NCBI RefSeq assembly: GCF_946887195.1 | Contig: NZ_CAMPKE010000019.1 | Span: 1-57,927 of the forward strand | Reading direction: 5' to 3' | Length of the DNA: 57,927 bases | DNA from: an uncultured Halomonas sp. | GTDB lineage: Bacteria > Pseudomonadota > Gammaproteobacteria > Pseudomonadales > Halomonadaceae | Part shown: one piece after another, positions 8,162 to 16,532 of the stretch | Layout: every line of letters starts with the position of its first letter | Numbering within the stretch: the stretch's first letter is position 1 | Program-made: the position numbers and the translations under genes | The notes under the pieces: model-generated | Seen by the model: the letters and a program-made list of their open reading frames with translations, nothing else | Told to the model about the DNA's origin: nothing | Databases searched by the model: none

Positions 8162-9619
8162 ATGGAATCCCTGCAAGATTGTCCCCTGTTTCGCCCTTTT
8201 GCCTATATCGATGGCAGTTGGGTCGCCGCCGACAGCGGTGAGCAGATCGAGGTCGACAATCCCGCCACCGGTGAAATCATCGGCAGCATGCCGCGTCTCG
8301 GTCGTATCGAGACCGAGCGGGCGATCGCCGCGGCCGAAGCGGCCTTCCCGGCCTGGCGCGCGCTGACCGCCCAGGAGCGCGCCGATATCCTGATGAAGTG
8401 GTACGACCTGATGCTCGAGCACCAGGACGAGTTGGCCACGATCATGACCCTCGAGCAGGGCAAGCCGCTCAAGGAAGCCGCTGGCGAGATCGTCTATGCG
8501 GCAAGCTTCCTGCGCTGGTTCGCCGAGGAGGCGCGGCGCGTCTATGGCGAGACCATTCCCGCCGCGAAGGGCAGTCAGCGTATCGTGGTCACCAAGCAGC
8601 CGGTGGGTGTGGTCGGTGCCATCACGCCGTGGAACTTCCCGGCGGCGATGATCACCCGCAAGGTTGGCGCGGCACTGGCGGCGGGCTGCCCGATCGTCGT
8701 CAAGCCGGCCAGCCAGACGCCGTTCTCGGCGACCGCCATGGCGCTGCTGGCCGAGCGAGCCGGTGTACCGCGTGGCGTATTCAACGTGGTGCCGGGGCGT
8801 GCCAGCGAAATTGCCGGTGCGCTGACCGAATCGCCGGTGGTGCGCAAGATCACCTTCACCGGTTCCACCGAAGTGGGCCGTTCCCTGATGGAACAGGCAG
8901 CGCGGCACATCCAGAAGATCTCTCTGGAGCTGGGCGGCAATGCTCCGTTCCTCGTTTTCGAGGATGCCGATCTCGATGCCGCCGTCGAAGGGGCGATGGC
9001 CTCCAAATTCCGCAATGGCGGGCAGACCTGCGTCTGCGTCAATCGCTTCCTGGTGCAGTCGAGCGTAGTCAATGCCTTCTGCGAGAAGCTGGCGGCGGCG
9101 ATGAACAGCGAATTGCAGGTTGGCGACGGCACCGAAGACGGCGTCAATATCGGCCCGCTGATCGACGCCAATGGAGTGGACAAGGTCTCCAAGCACATTC
9201 GCGATGCGGTGGACAAGGGCGCCGAGCTGTTGCTGGGTGGGCATCCGCACCCACTGGGCGGCAACTTCTACACGCCGACGCTGATCAGCAACGCCACCGG
9301 CGAGATGCTGGTCGCCCAGGAAGAGACCTTCGGTCCGCTGGCTGCGGTGTTCCCCTTCGAGGACGAAGAGGACGCCGTGGCGATGGCCAACGACACGCCG
9401 TTCGGGCTGGCCGCGTATTTCTATTCGCGCGATCTGGGCCGGGTGTGGCATGTCTCCGAGGCGCTGGAATACGGCATCATCGGTATCAATACCGGCTTGA
9501 TCTCGAATGCCGCCGCGCCATTTGGCGGGGTCAAGGAATCCGGGCTGGGCCGCGAGGGCGGTCACCAGGGGCTGGAAGAGTTCATGGAAACCAAGTATCT
9601 GTGCATTGACTTGGGATGA
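8162..9619 (+). CDS. gabD: NADP-dependent succinate-semialdehyde dehydrogenase
   Basis: GabD oxidises succinate semialdehyde to succinate in GABA catabolism. It is a full-length aldehyde dehydrogenase (485 residues). ITPWNFPAAMITRK is the cofactor-binding segment; catalytic Glu256 is in LELGGNAP and nucleophile Cys290 in NGGQTCVC. PFGGVKESGLGREGG near the C-terminus is characteristic of GabD. GGAAGGAG precedes the ATG. No gabT or GABA permease is adjacent, so the substrate is taken from family similarity. The stop codon lies inside the left arm of a palindromic element. Confidence 0.9.
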   Translation: MESLQDCPLFRPFAYIDGSWVAADSGEQIEVDNPATGEIIGSMPRLGRIETERAIAAAEAAFPAWRALTAQERADILMKWYDLMLEHQDELATIMTLEQGKPLKEAAGEIVYAASFLRWFAEEARRVYGETIPAAKGSQRIVVTKQPVGVVGAITPWNFPAAMITRKVGAALAAGCPIVVKPASQTPFSATAMALLAERAGVPRGVFNVVPGRASEIAGALTESPVVRKITFTGSTEVGRSLMEQAARHIQKISLELGGNAPFLVFEDADLDAAVEGAMASKFRNGGQTCVCVNRFLVQSSVVNAFCEKLAAAMNSELQVGDGTEDGVNIGPLIDANGVDKVSKHIRDAVDKGAELLLGGHPHPLGGNFYTPTLISNATGEMLVAQEETFGPLAAVFPFEDEEDAVAMANDTPFGLAAYFYSRDLGRVWHVSEALEYGIIGINTGLISNAAAPFGGVKESGLGREGGHQGLEEFMETKYLCIDLG

Positions 9620-9747
9620 GAAAACGGGCTGCGCTCGATCATACGGCGTTGAACACTGGCTCCAGAATGCTCATTTACTTCAGTAAATTCCGCTTCTTCG
9701 TCAGTGTCCGCCTTGTCTGATCGTCGCTCGCTCCGTTTCGCAATCCC
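9613..9747. repeat. Family-1 palindromic element (copy C)
   Basis: This 135-bp non-coding element is homologous to copies at 15233-15375 and 19893-20032. Its end arms GGGATGAGAAAACGG and (reverse complement of the right end) GGGATTGCGAAACGG agree at 11 of 15 positions. The shared interior includes TGCTCATTTAC with GTAAA opposite, and CGCTCGCTCCG near the right end. The left arm contains the gabD stop codon. No ORF of note. It resembles a MITE or a BIME-like structured repeat. Confidence 0.8.
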
Positions 9748-9753
9748 GTAATA

Positions 9754-9781
9754 AAACGGGTCAGCCTTGGCTGCCCCGTTT
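9754..9781. terminator. Bidirectional terminator between gabD and purH
   Basis: AAACGGG and CCCGTTT arms enclose CAGC...GCTG, separated by one T/C mismatch, giving a strong hairpin with A-run and T-run flanks on both sides. It serves the two convergent genes gabD and purH. Confidence 0.85.
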
Positions 9782-9797
9782 GTCGTTCTGGCCAGTC

Positions 9798-11390
9798 TTA
9801 GTGCCTGAAATGGCGCATGCCGGTAAACACCATCGCAATTCCGACTTCGTTGGCGGCATCGATGACTTCCTGGTCGCGCATCGAGCCACCGGGCTGGATC
9901 ACCGCGGTGATCCCGGCTGCAGCCGCAGCGTCGATGCCATCGCGAAACGGGAAGAAGGCGTCCGATGCCATTACCGAGCCGGGTACCGTCAGGCCCTCGT
10001 CGGCGGCCTTGATGCCGGCGATCTTGGCGGAATAGACGCGGCTCATCTGGCCGGCGCCGACGCCGATGGTCTGGCCTTGCTGGGCATAGACGATGGCGTT
10101 GGACTTGACGTACTTGGCGACCCGCCAGGCGAAGGCCAGATCGCGCAGTTCCTGCTCGGAGGGCGCGCGCTCGGTGACCACCTTCAGCTCGTCGCGGCCG
10201 ACCATGCCCAGATCGCGATCCTGAACCAGTAGCCCGCCATTGACGCGCTTGAAATCATGCGCGGACTGGCGTTCGCCGGGCCAATGTTTGGCGACATCGA
10301 GCAGGCGCACATTGGGCTTCTCGGCGACGATCGCGGCGGCATCGCTCGATACGCCCGGCGCGATGATCACCTCGACGAACTGGCGGTCGATGATCGCGCG
10401 CGCAGTTGCGGCATCGAGCGGCGTATTGAAGGCGATGATACCGCCGAAGGCGCTGGTCGGGTCGGTGGCGAAGGCCTTTTCATAAGCCGCCAGCGGGGTT
10501 TCGCCGAGTGCCACGCCGCAGGGGTTGGCATGCTTGACGATCGCGCAGGCGGTATCGCTGAACGCCTTGACGCACTCGAAGGCGGCATCGGTATCGGCGA
10601 CATTGTTGAACGACAGCGCCTTGCCCTGACGCTGCCAGGCAGTGGAAACGCTAGGCTCGGTGGCTTCGGCCTCGACATAGAATGCCGCCTGTTGGTGCGG
10701 GTTTTCGCCATAACGCATCGCCTGCTTCTTGCGAAACTGTACGTTATAGGTACGCGGAAAGCCCGGCTCGCCGCTTTCCACCCGCTGGCCCAGGTAATTG
10801 GCGATGGCCGCATCGTAACCAGCGGTATGCTCGAAGGCCTTGACCGCCAAGTCGAAGCGAGTGGTATCGCTCACCGCGCCATCCAGCGCGGCCAGTTCGC
10901 CGAGCACGCGGGCATAGTCGCCATTATCGACGACGATGGTGGTATGGGCGTGATTCTTGGCGCAGGCGCGCACCATGGTCGGCCCGCCGATATCGATGTT
11001 CTCGATGGCATCGTCGAGCGTGCAATCGGGCTTGGCGACGGTCTGCGCGAACGGGTAGAGATTGACCACGACCATGTCGATGGGGTCGATGGCATGCTCG
11101 TTCATTATGCCATCGTCCTGACCGCGCCGCCCGAGAATGCCGCCGTGGATCTTCGGATGCAGGGTCTTGACGCGGCCATCCATGATCTCGGGAAAACCGG
11201 TGTGCTCGGACACTTCCTTGACGTCGATACCGTTATCCTCGAGCAGGCGGTAGGTGCCGCCGGTGGATAGCAGCGCCACGCCACGCGCAGCGAGGCCGCG
11301 AGCGAAATCGACGATACCGGTCTTGTCGGAAACACTGATCAATGCACGACGTACCGGCAAGGCTGAAGGCGTTGAGGATTGTTCGGCCAT
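9798..11390 (-). CDS. purH: Bifunctional AICAR transformylase/IMP cyclohydrolase PurH
   Basis: PurH performs the last two steps of de novo IMP synthesis. The N-terminal cyclohydrolase domain begins [15 protein letters not shown] and includes [11 protein letters not shown] and [18 protein letters not shown]. The transformylase domain carries [22 protein letters not shown] and [12 protein letters not shown]. Length is 530 residues, normal. A GGAG site lies 6 bp before the ATG. It follows fis on the same strand, but an intrinsic terminator separates the two. The partner purD is not in this window. Confidence 0.97.
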   Translation of the reverse strand: MAEQSSTPSALPVRRALISVSDKTGIVDFARGLAARGVALLSTGGTYRLLEDNGIDVKEVSEHTGFPEIMDGRVKTLHPKIHGGILGRRGQDDGIMNEHAIDPIDMVVVNLYPFAQTVAKPDCTLDDAIENIDIGGPTMVRACAKNHAHTTIVVDNGDYARVLGELAALDGAVSDTTRFDLAVKAFEHTAGYDAAIANYLGQRVESGEPGFPRTYNVQFRKKQAMRYGENPHQQAAFYVEAEATEPSVSTAWQRQGKALSFNNVADTDAAFECVKAFSDTACAIVKHANPCGVALGETPLAAYEKAFATDPTSAFGGIIAFNTPLDAATARAIIDRQFVEVIIAPGVSSDAAAIVAEKPNVRLLDVAKHWPGERQSAHDFKRVNGGLLVQDRDLGMVGRDELKVVTERAPSEQELRDLAFAWRVAKYVKSNAIVYAQQGQTIGVGAGQMSRVYSAKIAGIKAADEGLTVPGSVMASDAFFPFRDGIDAAAAAGITAVIQPGGSMRDQEVIDAANEVGIAMVFTGMRHFRH

Positions 11391-11414
11391 GGGGCTCCAC
11401 TCTTGAGAAAACGC

Positions 11415-11440
11415 AAAAGGGGAGCCGGCGATGGCTCCCC
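11415..11440 (-). terminator. Intrinsic terminator between fis and purH
   Basis: Read on the minus strand, GGGGAGCC pairs with GGCTCCCC around a 6-nt loop, followed by TTTT (11415-11418). It is a textbook Rho-independent terminator 15 bp after fis and only about 25 bp before the purH ATG. Confidence 0.85.
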
Positions 11441-11454
11441 CCTGGAAATACGGA

Positions 11455-11751
11455 CTAGATCAGGTCGTACTGCTTGAGCTTCTTGCGCAGCGTGCCGCGA
11501 TTGAGGCCCAGTATGTCGGCGGCGCGGGTCTGGTTGCCACTGGCATGCTCCAGCACGGCACTCAGCAACGGTGCTTCCACCTCCGCCATCACCATGGCGT
11601 AAAGATCGGTCACCGTTTCGCCGTCGAGATGGGCGAAGTAGCGTTGCATGGCGTCGTCGACGGCCTCGCGCAGCGTCTGCCCACGAGGCATAGCGGCGGA
11701 AGGCGTATCGAACGGCTCCTGATCGGTTGTCATGGCTTGACTGCTGGTCAT
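11455..11751 (-). CDS. fis: DNA-binding protein Fis
   Basis: Fis is a nucleoid-associated protein that activates rRNA/tRNA promoters and bends DNA. The C-terminal helix-turn-helix is fully conserved ([23 protein letters not shown]). The central dimerisation helices ([17 protein letters not shown]) are also evident. Its length is 98 residues, as in E. coli. The start overlaps the dusB stop by 4 nt (ATGA), so it is translationally coupled to dusB; dusB-fis is a conserved gammaproteobacterial operon. An intrinsic terminator follows. Confidence 0.97.
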   Translation of the reverse strand: MTSSQAMTTDQEPFDTPSAAMPRGQTLREAVDDAMQRYFAHLDGETVTDLYAMVMAEVEAPLLSAVLEHASGNQTRAADILGLNRGTLRKKLKQYDLI

Positions 11752-12770
11752 GCTGCGTTACTTCCATTCGTCGCCGGCGACTCCGCCAGGCGAAACAATT
11801 CATCGACGAAACGGCATTGCGTGCTGGAGCTCTCCAGAGCGTTGAAACTCGCTCGCAGGAGTTTGGCGTTCGCCTGGGTACTCAGGTACCAGCCGATGTG
11901 CTTGCGCGCGATACGCACGCCCATGTGCTCGCCATAAAATCCATGCAAGGCCTGAAGATGCCCACGCATGATCGCACGGCGCTCGGCATTGGACGGCTCG
12001 GGTAACGTTCTGCCGGTGCGCAGGTAATGATCGATCTGACGAAATATCCAGGGATTGCCCTGGGCGCCGCGGCCGATCATCACCGCATCCGCCCCAGTAT
12101 AGACGAGGACTTCGGCGGCTTTCTCGGGCGATGTGATATCGCCGTTGGCGAATACCGGAATCCTCACCGCCGCCTTGATCGCGGCGATGGTGTCGTACTC
12201 GGCGTCGCCCGTGTAGCGTTGCTCGCGAGTGCGGCCATGCACCGCCAGGGCTTGAATGCCGGCCTCTTCGGCGAGTCGCGCCACGCGTACGCCGTTGTTG
12301 CTATTGGCGCACCAGCCGGTGCGAATCTTCAGCGTCACCGGGACATCGACCGCCGCGACGACCGAACTCAGGATATCGGCGACTAGCCGCTCGTCGCGCA
12401 ACAGAGCCGAGCCGGCGGCCTTGTTGCAGACCTTCTTCGCCGGGCAGCCCATGTTGATGTCGACGATCTGCGCGCCTCGCGCGACGCTCTGACGGGCCGC
12501 CTCGGCAAGCATCTCGGGGTCGCCACCGGCGATCTGTACCGAGCGCGGACCCGGTTCGCCGCGATGATCGAGTCGCGTGCGCGACTTGCGGGTATGCCAC
12601 AGGGCGGGGTCGGCGATGACCATTTCCGACACCACCAGCCCAGCGCCCAGCTTACGGCAAAGCTGGCGAAACGGGCGGTCGGTGACGCCGGCCATGGGCG
12701 CCAGTATGACCCGGTTGGATAACCGATAAGGGCCAATGGCGGGTGGCTCGACGCAGGCGTTGGCTGGCAT
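11748..12770 (-). CDS. dusB: tRNA-dihydrouridine synthase B
   Basis: DusB is an FMN-dependent enzyme that reduces uridine to dihydrouridine in the tRNA D-loop. It shows VILAPMAGVTDRPFR at the N-terminus, DINMGCPAKKVCNKAAGSALL with the catalytic Cys, VHGRTREQRYTG and PVFANGDITSPEKA. ATG 12770 (MPANACVEPP) is preferred: the longer frame to 12854 adds a basic leader without family similarity. 340 residues. It is the first gene of the dusB-fis pair and lies 88 bp after prmA. Confidence 0.95.
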   Translation of the reverse strand: MPANACVEPPAIGPYRLSNRVILAPMAGVTDRPFRQLCRKLGAGLVVSEMVIADPALWHTRKSRTRLDHRGEPGPRSVQIAGGDPEMLAEAARQSVARGAQIVDINMGCPAKKVCNKAAGSALLRDERLVADILSSVVAAVDVPVTLKIRTGWCANSNNGVRVARLAEEAGIQALAVHGRTREQRYTGDAEYDTIAAIKAAVRIPVFANGDITSPEKAAEVLVYTGADAVMIGRGAQGNPWIFRQIDHYLRTGRTLPEPSNAERRAIMRGHLQALHGFYGEHMGVRIARKHIGWYLSTQANAKLLRASFNALESSSTQCRFVDELFRLAESPATNGSNAA

Positions 12771-12858
12771 CGTGATTCGCAGTCTCGGTACAAGGGGTTG
12801 CACATGATACCGAGCGACGCGCCCGGATTGAAGGCCGATCGAACAACGCCGCACCGAC

Positions 12859-13782
12859 TTATCGCACTGGGCGGATGCCAGTCAGCCGAACCCAGCCATC
12901 GCGCTCGCGGGGATCGTCCATGACGAGGCCTTGGTCGCGATAGGCATCGAGCACCTCGTCGGCCTGATTGGCGAGGATGCCGGATAGCGCCAGCCGCCCG
13001 CCGGGCGCAACATGGTCGGCGATGACCGGCGCCAGCTCGACCAATGGCCCGGCGAGAATATTGGCGACGACCACCGCGAAGCGATCGGCGACGGCATCGG
13101 GCAGCGCCTCCGGCAGTACCAGCACGAAGTCGTCATCGGCGATAGCGTTGCGCTGGGCATTGTCGCGGCTGGCGATCAGCGCCTGGGGATCGATATCGGT
13201 TCCCACGGCGGATGCGGCACCGAGCTTCAGCGCGGCGATGGCGAGAATCCCCGAGCCGCAGCCGAAATCCAGCACGCCACGGCCATCGAGCGCGCCGTCC
13301 CCGGCCAGTTCATCGAGCCAATTCAGGCATAACGCGGTGGTCGGGTGAGTGCCGGTACCGAAGGCCAGGCCAGGATCGAGCAGCAGATTGACGGCATCGG
13401 GCTCGGGGGCGTCGTGCCAGCTCGGCACGATCCATAACCGGTTGCCCATCTTCAATGGCGTGAAGCCATCCATCCATTCACGCTCCCAGTCGCGGTCGGC
13501 GAGCAGTTCGAAATCGATCTCGGGGCAGGGCTCATCGGCCATCTCCACCGCCCAGGCCTGGCGTACCCGCTCGAGCATGGGTTCGATATTCTCCAGGTCG
13601 TCGTAGAGTCCGGTGAGCACGGTTTCGAACCATAGCGGCGTAGTGCCGCGGTCGGGCTCGAAGACCGGATCGTCGTGGGCATCCTGCAGCGTGATGGCTG
13701 TCGCACCCTCGGCCAGCAGCAGCTCCTCGAGGATCTCGGCCTGTTGCGGCGCGACACGCGCCTTGAGTTGCAGCCAGGGCAT
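12859..13782 (-). CDS. prmA: Ribosomal protein L11 methyltransferase PrmA
   Basis: PrmA trimethylates residues of ribosomal protein L11. The methyltransferase core is evident: [40 protein letters not shown] (SAM motif I) and [15 protein letters not shown]. It starts [10 protein letters not shown] at ATG 13782 and is 307 residues; the frame continues upstream to 14001 only as overlap with accC. It lies between accC and dusB on one strand, the order seen in many gammaproteobacteria. Confidence 0.95.
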   Translation of the reverse strand: MPWLQLKARVAPQQAEILEELLLAEGATAITLQDAHDDPVFEPDRGTTPLWFETVLTGLYDDLENIEPMLERVRQAWAVEMADEPCPEIDFELLADRDWEREWMDGFTPLKMGNRLWIVPSWHDAPEPDAVNLLLDPGLAFGTGTHPTTALCLNWLDELAGDGALDGRGVLDFGCGSGILAIAALKLGAASAVGTDIDPQALIASRDNAQRNAIADDDFVLVLPEALPDAVADRFAVVVANILAGPLVELAPVIADHVAPGGRLALSGILANQADEVLDAYRDQGLVMDDPRERDGWVRLTGIRPVR

Positions 13783-13816
13783 GGATGTGGCTCCGTGTGG
13801 TGCTCGGCAAGCGGCT

Positions 13817-13842
13817 GACGGGGCAGCGATCGCCGCCCCGTC
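13817..13842. terminator. Hairpin between accC and prmA
   Basis: GACGGGGC (13817-13824) pairs with GCCCCGTC (13835-13842) around a 10-nt loop in the 88-bp gap between accC and prmA. There is no T-run on either side, so it is either a weak terminator or an mRNA 3'-end stabiliser. Confidence 0.45.
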
Positions 13843-13870
13843 GGAGGGAGGTCTCGGTGACGCTTCGCCG

Positions 13871-15211
13871 TCAGAGGCCGAGCTTCTTCTCCAGATAGTG
13901 GATATTGACGCCGCCCTGCTGGAAGTTGGCGTCCCGCACCAGATCCTTCTGCAGATCGATATTGGATCGGATGCCTTCCACCAGCAGTTCGTCGAGGGCA
14001 TTGCGCATGCGCGTCAGTGCGGTTTCGCGGTCGACGCCCCAGGTGATCAGCTTGCCGATCAGCGAATCGTAGTGCGGCGGCACCGTGTAGCCGGTGTAAA
14101 GATGCGAATCCATGCGTACACCGAGTCCGCCCGGCGCATGATAGAGCGTCACCTTGCCCGGTGAAGGCATGAAGGTGCGTGCATCCTCGGCATTGATGCG
14201 GCATTCGAAGGCGTGTCCATCGAGCTTGACGTCCTCCTGCTGGATCGAGAGCGGCAGACCGGAGGCGATGCGTAGCTGCTCCTTGACGATATCCACGCCG
14301 GTAACCATCTCGGTGACCGGATGCTCGACCTGTACGCGGGTATTCATCTCGATGAAGAAGAACTGGCCCTTCTCGTAAAGGAACTCGAAGGTACCGGCAC
14401 CGCGATAGCCGATCTTGTTGCAGGCATCGATACACGCCTTGAGCACCTCGGCGCGGGCATCGGGGTCGATATGTGGTGCCGGAGCCTCTTCGAGTACCTT
14501 CTGATGGCGGCGCTGCAGCGAGCAGTCGCGGTCATAGAGATGAATCGCATTGCCCTGACCGTCGGCCAGCACCTGGACCTCGACATGACGCGGCTGCTCG
14601 AGGAACTTCTCCATGTAGACCGTGCCGTCGCCGAAGGCGGCGCTGGCCTCGCTCTTGGTCACGCTGATCGAGGAGAGCAGATGGGCCTCGCCATGCACCA
14701 CGCGCATGCCGCGCCCACCGCCGCCGGCGGCCGCCTTGATGATCACCGGGTAACCGATACGACGGGCGATGGCGAGGACAGCCTTGTCGTCGTCCGGCAG
14801 GGGGCCGTCGGAGCCCGGTACGGTGGGCACGCCGGCCTTCTTCATGGACTCGATGGCGCTGACCTTGTCGCCCATCAGGCGAATGGTCTCGGCACGCGGG
14901 CCGACGAACACGAAGCCGGAGCGCTCGACCTGTTCGGCGAAGTCGGCATTCTCGGAGAGAAAACCATAGCCGGGATGGATGGCGCTGGCGTCGGTGACCT
15001 CGGCGGCACTGATCAGCGCCGGGATATTGAGGTAGGACTGCGTCGAGGCAGCCGGACCGATGCAGACCGCTTCGTCGGCCAGGCGTACGTGCATGAGTTC
15101 GCGATCGGCCTTGGAGTGTACCGCGACGGTGCGGATACCCAACTCCTTGCAGGCGCGCAGGACACGTAGGGCGATCTCGCCACGGTTGGCGATGAGTACC
15201 TTATCCAACAT
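13871..15211 (-). CDS. accC: Acetyl-CoA carboxylase, biotin carboxylase subunit AccC
   Basis: AccC is the ATP-dependent carboxylase that loads CO2 onto biotin of AccB, the first step of fatty-acid synthesis. It begins [20 protein letters not shown]. The ATP-grasp glycine loop [14 protein letters not shown] and the active-site segment [20 protein letters not shown] are intact. 446 residues. ATG 15211 matches the E. coli start; an in-frame GTG four codons upstream is less likely. The ribosome site is poor (AAGTGGA). The accB-accC gap is almost entirely occupied by a palindromic element. Confidence 0.97.
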   Translation of the reverse strand: MLDKVLIANRGEIALRVLRACKELGIRTVAVHSKADRELMHVRLADEAVCIGPAASTQSYLNIPALISAAEVTDASAIHPGYGFLSENADFAEQVERSGFVFVGPRAETIRLMGDKVSAIESMKKAGVPTVPGSDGPLPDDDKAVLAIARRIGYPVIIKAAAGGGGRGMRVVHGEAHLLSSISVTKSEASAAFGDGTVYMEKFLEQPRHVEVQVLADGQGNAIHLYDRDCSLQRRHQKVLEEAPAPHIDPDARAEVLKACIDACNKIGYRGAGTFEFLYEKGQFFFIEMNTRVQVEHPVTEMVTGVDIVKEQLRIASGLPLSIQQEDVKLDGHAFECRINAEDARTFMPSPGKVTLYHAPGGLGVRMDSHLYTGYTVPPHYDSLIGKLITWGVDRETALTRMRNALDELLVEGIRSNIDLQKDLVRDANFQQGGVNIHYLEKKLGL

Positions 15212-15232
15212 GGGATTATCCACTTGTGTTTC

Positions 15233-15375
15233 AGAGAGTGTCTACAAATTACTGCGCTAGGCCATACTGCATTGAAATCAGTCTCAAAGTACTCATTTAC
15301 AGCCTGTAAACTCCGCCTTCTCGACTGATTTCGCCTTGCCTGGCCGGCGCTCGCTACTTTTGTAAACACCCTCTT
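15233..15375. repeat. Family-1 palindromic element (copy B) inside accB-accC
   Basis: This 143-bp element is homologous to copies A and C. Left arm AGAGAGTGTCTACAAA and right arm (reverse complement) AAGAGGGTGTTTACAAAA pair with few mismatches. The conserved core contains ACTCATTTAC with GTAAA opposite, and CGCTCGCTAC near the right end. Its right end overlaps the accB stop codon (15374-15376). It fills the intercistronic region, leaving only about 20 bp before accC, and must be transcribed in the accBC mRNA. Confidence 0.82.
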
Positions 15376-15850
15376 AGGAAATGATCAGCATCGGCTGGTC
15401 GAACTCGACCGGCTCGCCGTCCTCGACCAGGATGGCTTCGATCGTGCCGTCCTTGTCGGCTTCGATCTGGTTCATCATCTTCATGGCTTCGACGATGCAG
15501 ATGGTTTCGCCTTTCTTGACGCTGTGGCCAATCTCGACGAACGGCTTGGCGCCGGGAGCCGGTGCGCGATAGAAGGTGCCGACCATCGGTGAGGTGACCG
15601 CATGCCCGGCCGGCAGGGCGTGTGCCTGGGATTCGGTGGGCTCGGCAGGCGCCGGCGCCTGTGTTGGCGCCTGGGCGCCCCACTGAGGCTGATAGTGCGG
15701 CTGATGCATGGCCATCGGCATCGGCTGGCTCGCCGTACCCTGCGGGTGGCGGCTGATGCGTACCGACTCCTCGCCTTCCTGGATTTCGATTTCGCTGATA
15801 TCGGATTCTTCCAGCAGCTCGATCAGCTTCTTGACCTTACGGATATCCAT
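15374..15850 (-). CDS. accB: Acetyl-CoA carboxylase biotin carboxyl carrier protein AccB
   Basis: AccB carries biotin between the AccC and AccAD half-reactions. The N-terminal [20 protein letters not shown] region and an Ala/Pro/Gln-rich flexible linker (about residues 38-85) precede the biotinyl domain. The biotinylated lysine is K124 in [10 protein letters not shown], and the [11 protein letters not shown] thumb region is present. 158 residues. It is 50 bp after aroQ on the same strand (aroQ-accB-accC is a conserved order). The TAA stop coincides with the end of repeat copy B. Confidence 0.97.
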   Translation of the reverse strand: MDIRKVKKLIELLEESDISEIEIQEGEESVRISRHPQGTASQPMPMAMHQPHYQPQWGAQAPTQAPAPAEPTESQAHALPAGHAVTSPMVGTFYRAPAPGAKPFVEIGHSVKKGETICIVEAMKMMNQIEADKDGTIEAILVEDGEPVEFDQPMLIIS

Positions 15851-15899
15851 GTCGATGTCTCTTCAGTGGGTATGAGCCTGGGCGTGATGCATCGCTGGG

Positions 15900-16337
15900 C
15901 TAGGCCAGGCGACGCAGGGCAGCGTCCAGCGCGAGTTGATAACTGTCGGCACCAAAACCGCAGACGACCCCCACGGCCACATCGGACAGATACGAGTGGG
16001 CGCGAAACGGCTCGCGGGCGTGAACGTTGGAGAGGTGCAACTCGATGAAGGGGATGGCCACGCCGGTCAATGCATCGCGCAGGGCGACGCTGGTATGGGT
16101 AAAGGCGGCCGGATTGATCAGGATGAAATCGGTACCGTCGCCGCGTGCGGCGTGAACGCGGGCGATCAGCTCATGCTCGGCATTGGACTGTAGCCAATCG
16201 AGCTGATGACCGGCCTCGAGAGCCCGGGTGGTCAGATCGAGGCGAATGTCTTCCAGGGTCGTGGTCCCGTATACCTCGGGTTCGCGGGTACCCAGCAAAT
16301 TCAGGTTGGGGCCGTTGAGTACCAGTAATCGGGCCAT
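15900..16337 (-). CDS. aroQ: Type II 3-dehydroquinate dehydratase
   Basis: AroQ dehydrates 3-dehydroquinate to 3-dehydroshikimate in the shikimate pathway. It shows [20 protein letters not shown] with the flexible loop and catalytic Tyr, [17 protein letters not shown], and [20 protein letters not shown] with the catalytic His. It has 145 residues, as expected of the dodecameric type II enzyme. AAGGA lies 8 bp before the ATG. It heads the aroQ-accB-accC operon. Confidence 0.96.
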   Translation of the reverse strand: MARLLVLNGPNLNLLGTREPEVYGTTTLEDIRLDLTTRALEAGHQLDWLQSNAEHELIARVHAARGDGTDFILINPAAFTHTSVALRDALTGVAIPFIELHLSNVHAREPFRAHSYLSDVAVGVVCGFGADSYQLALDAALRRLA

Positions 16338-16513
16338 GAGAAGTCCTTTGAATGACGCTGTTAACCTGTTCGAATTTCGCTCAGATCACGGCAGTTTCCC
16401 GCACGATGCCGTCTTGGGCCGCCTAATGGGCCAGTGATGGCGGAGTGTGCCGAAAATCCACAATGTTGTCCAGTTACCGGCGAACCGCGACGCGGAATGC
16501 GCGATTAAACGCC

Positions 16514-16532
16514 CGCCTGATGGCGTCAGGCG
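16514..16532 (-). terminator. Intrinsic terminator of dsbD
   Basis: On the minus strand CGCCTGA pairs with TCAGGCG around CGCCA, followed after GGGCG by TTTAAT. The stem begins over the dsbD stop codon (16526-16528). Confidence 0.65.

Noticed and set aside
8135..9565. 476-codon open frame on the minus strand
   Set aside because: It is antisense to gabD, has no domain similarity and reflects the high GC third-position bias of the real gene.
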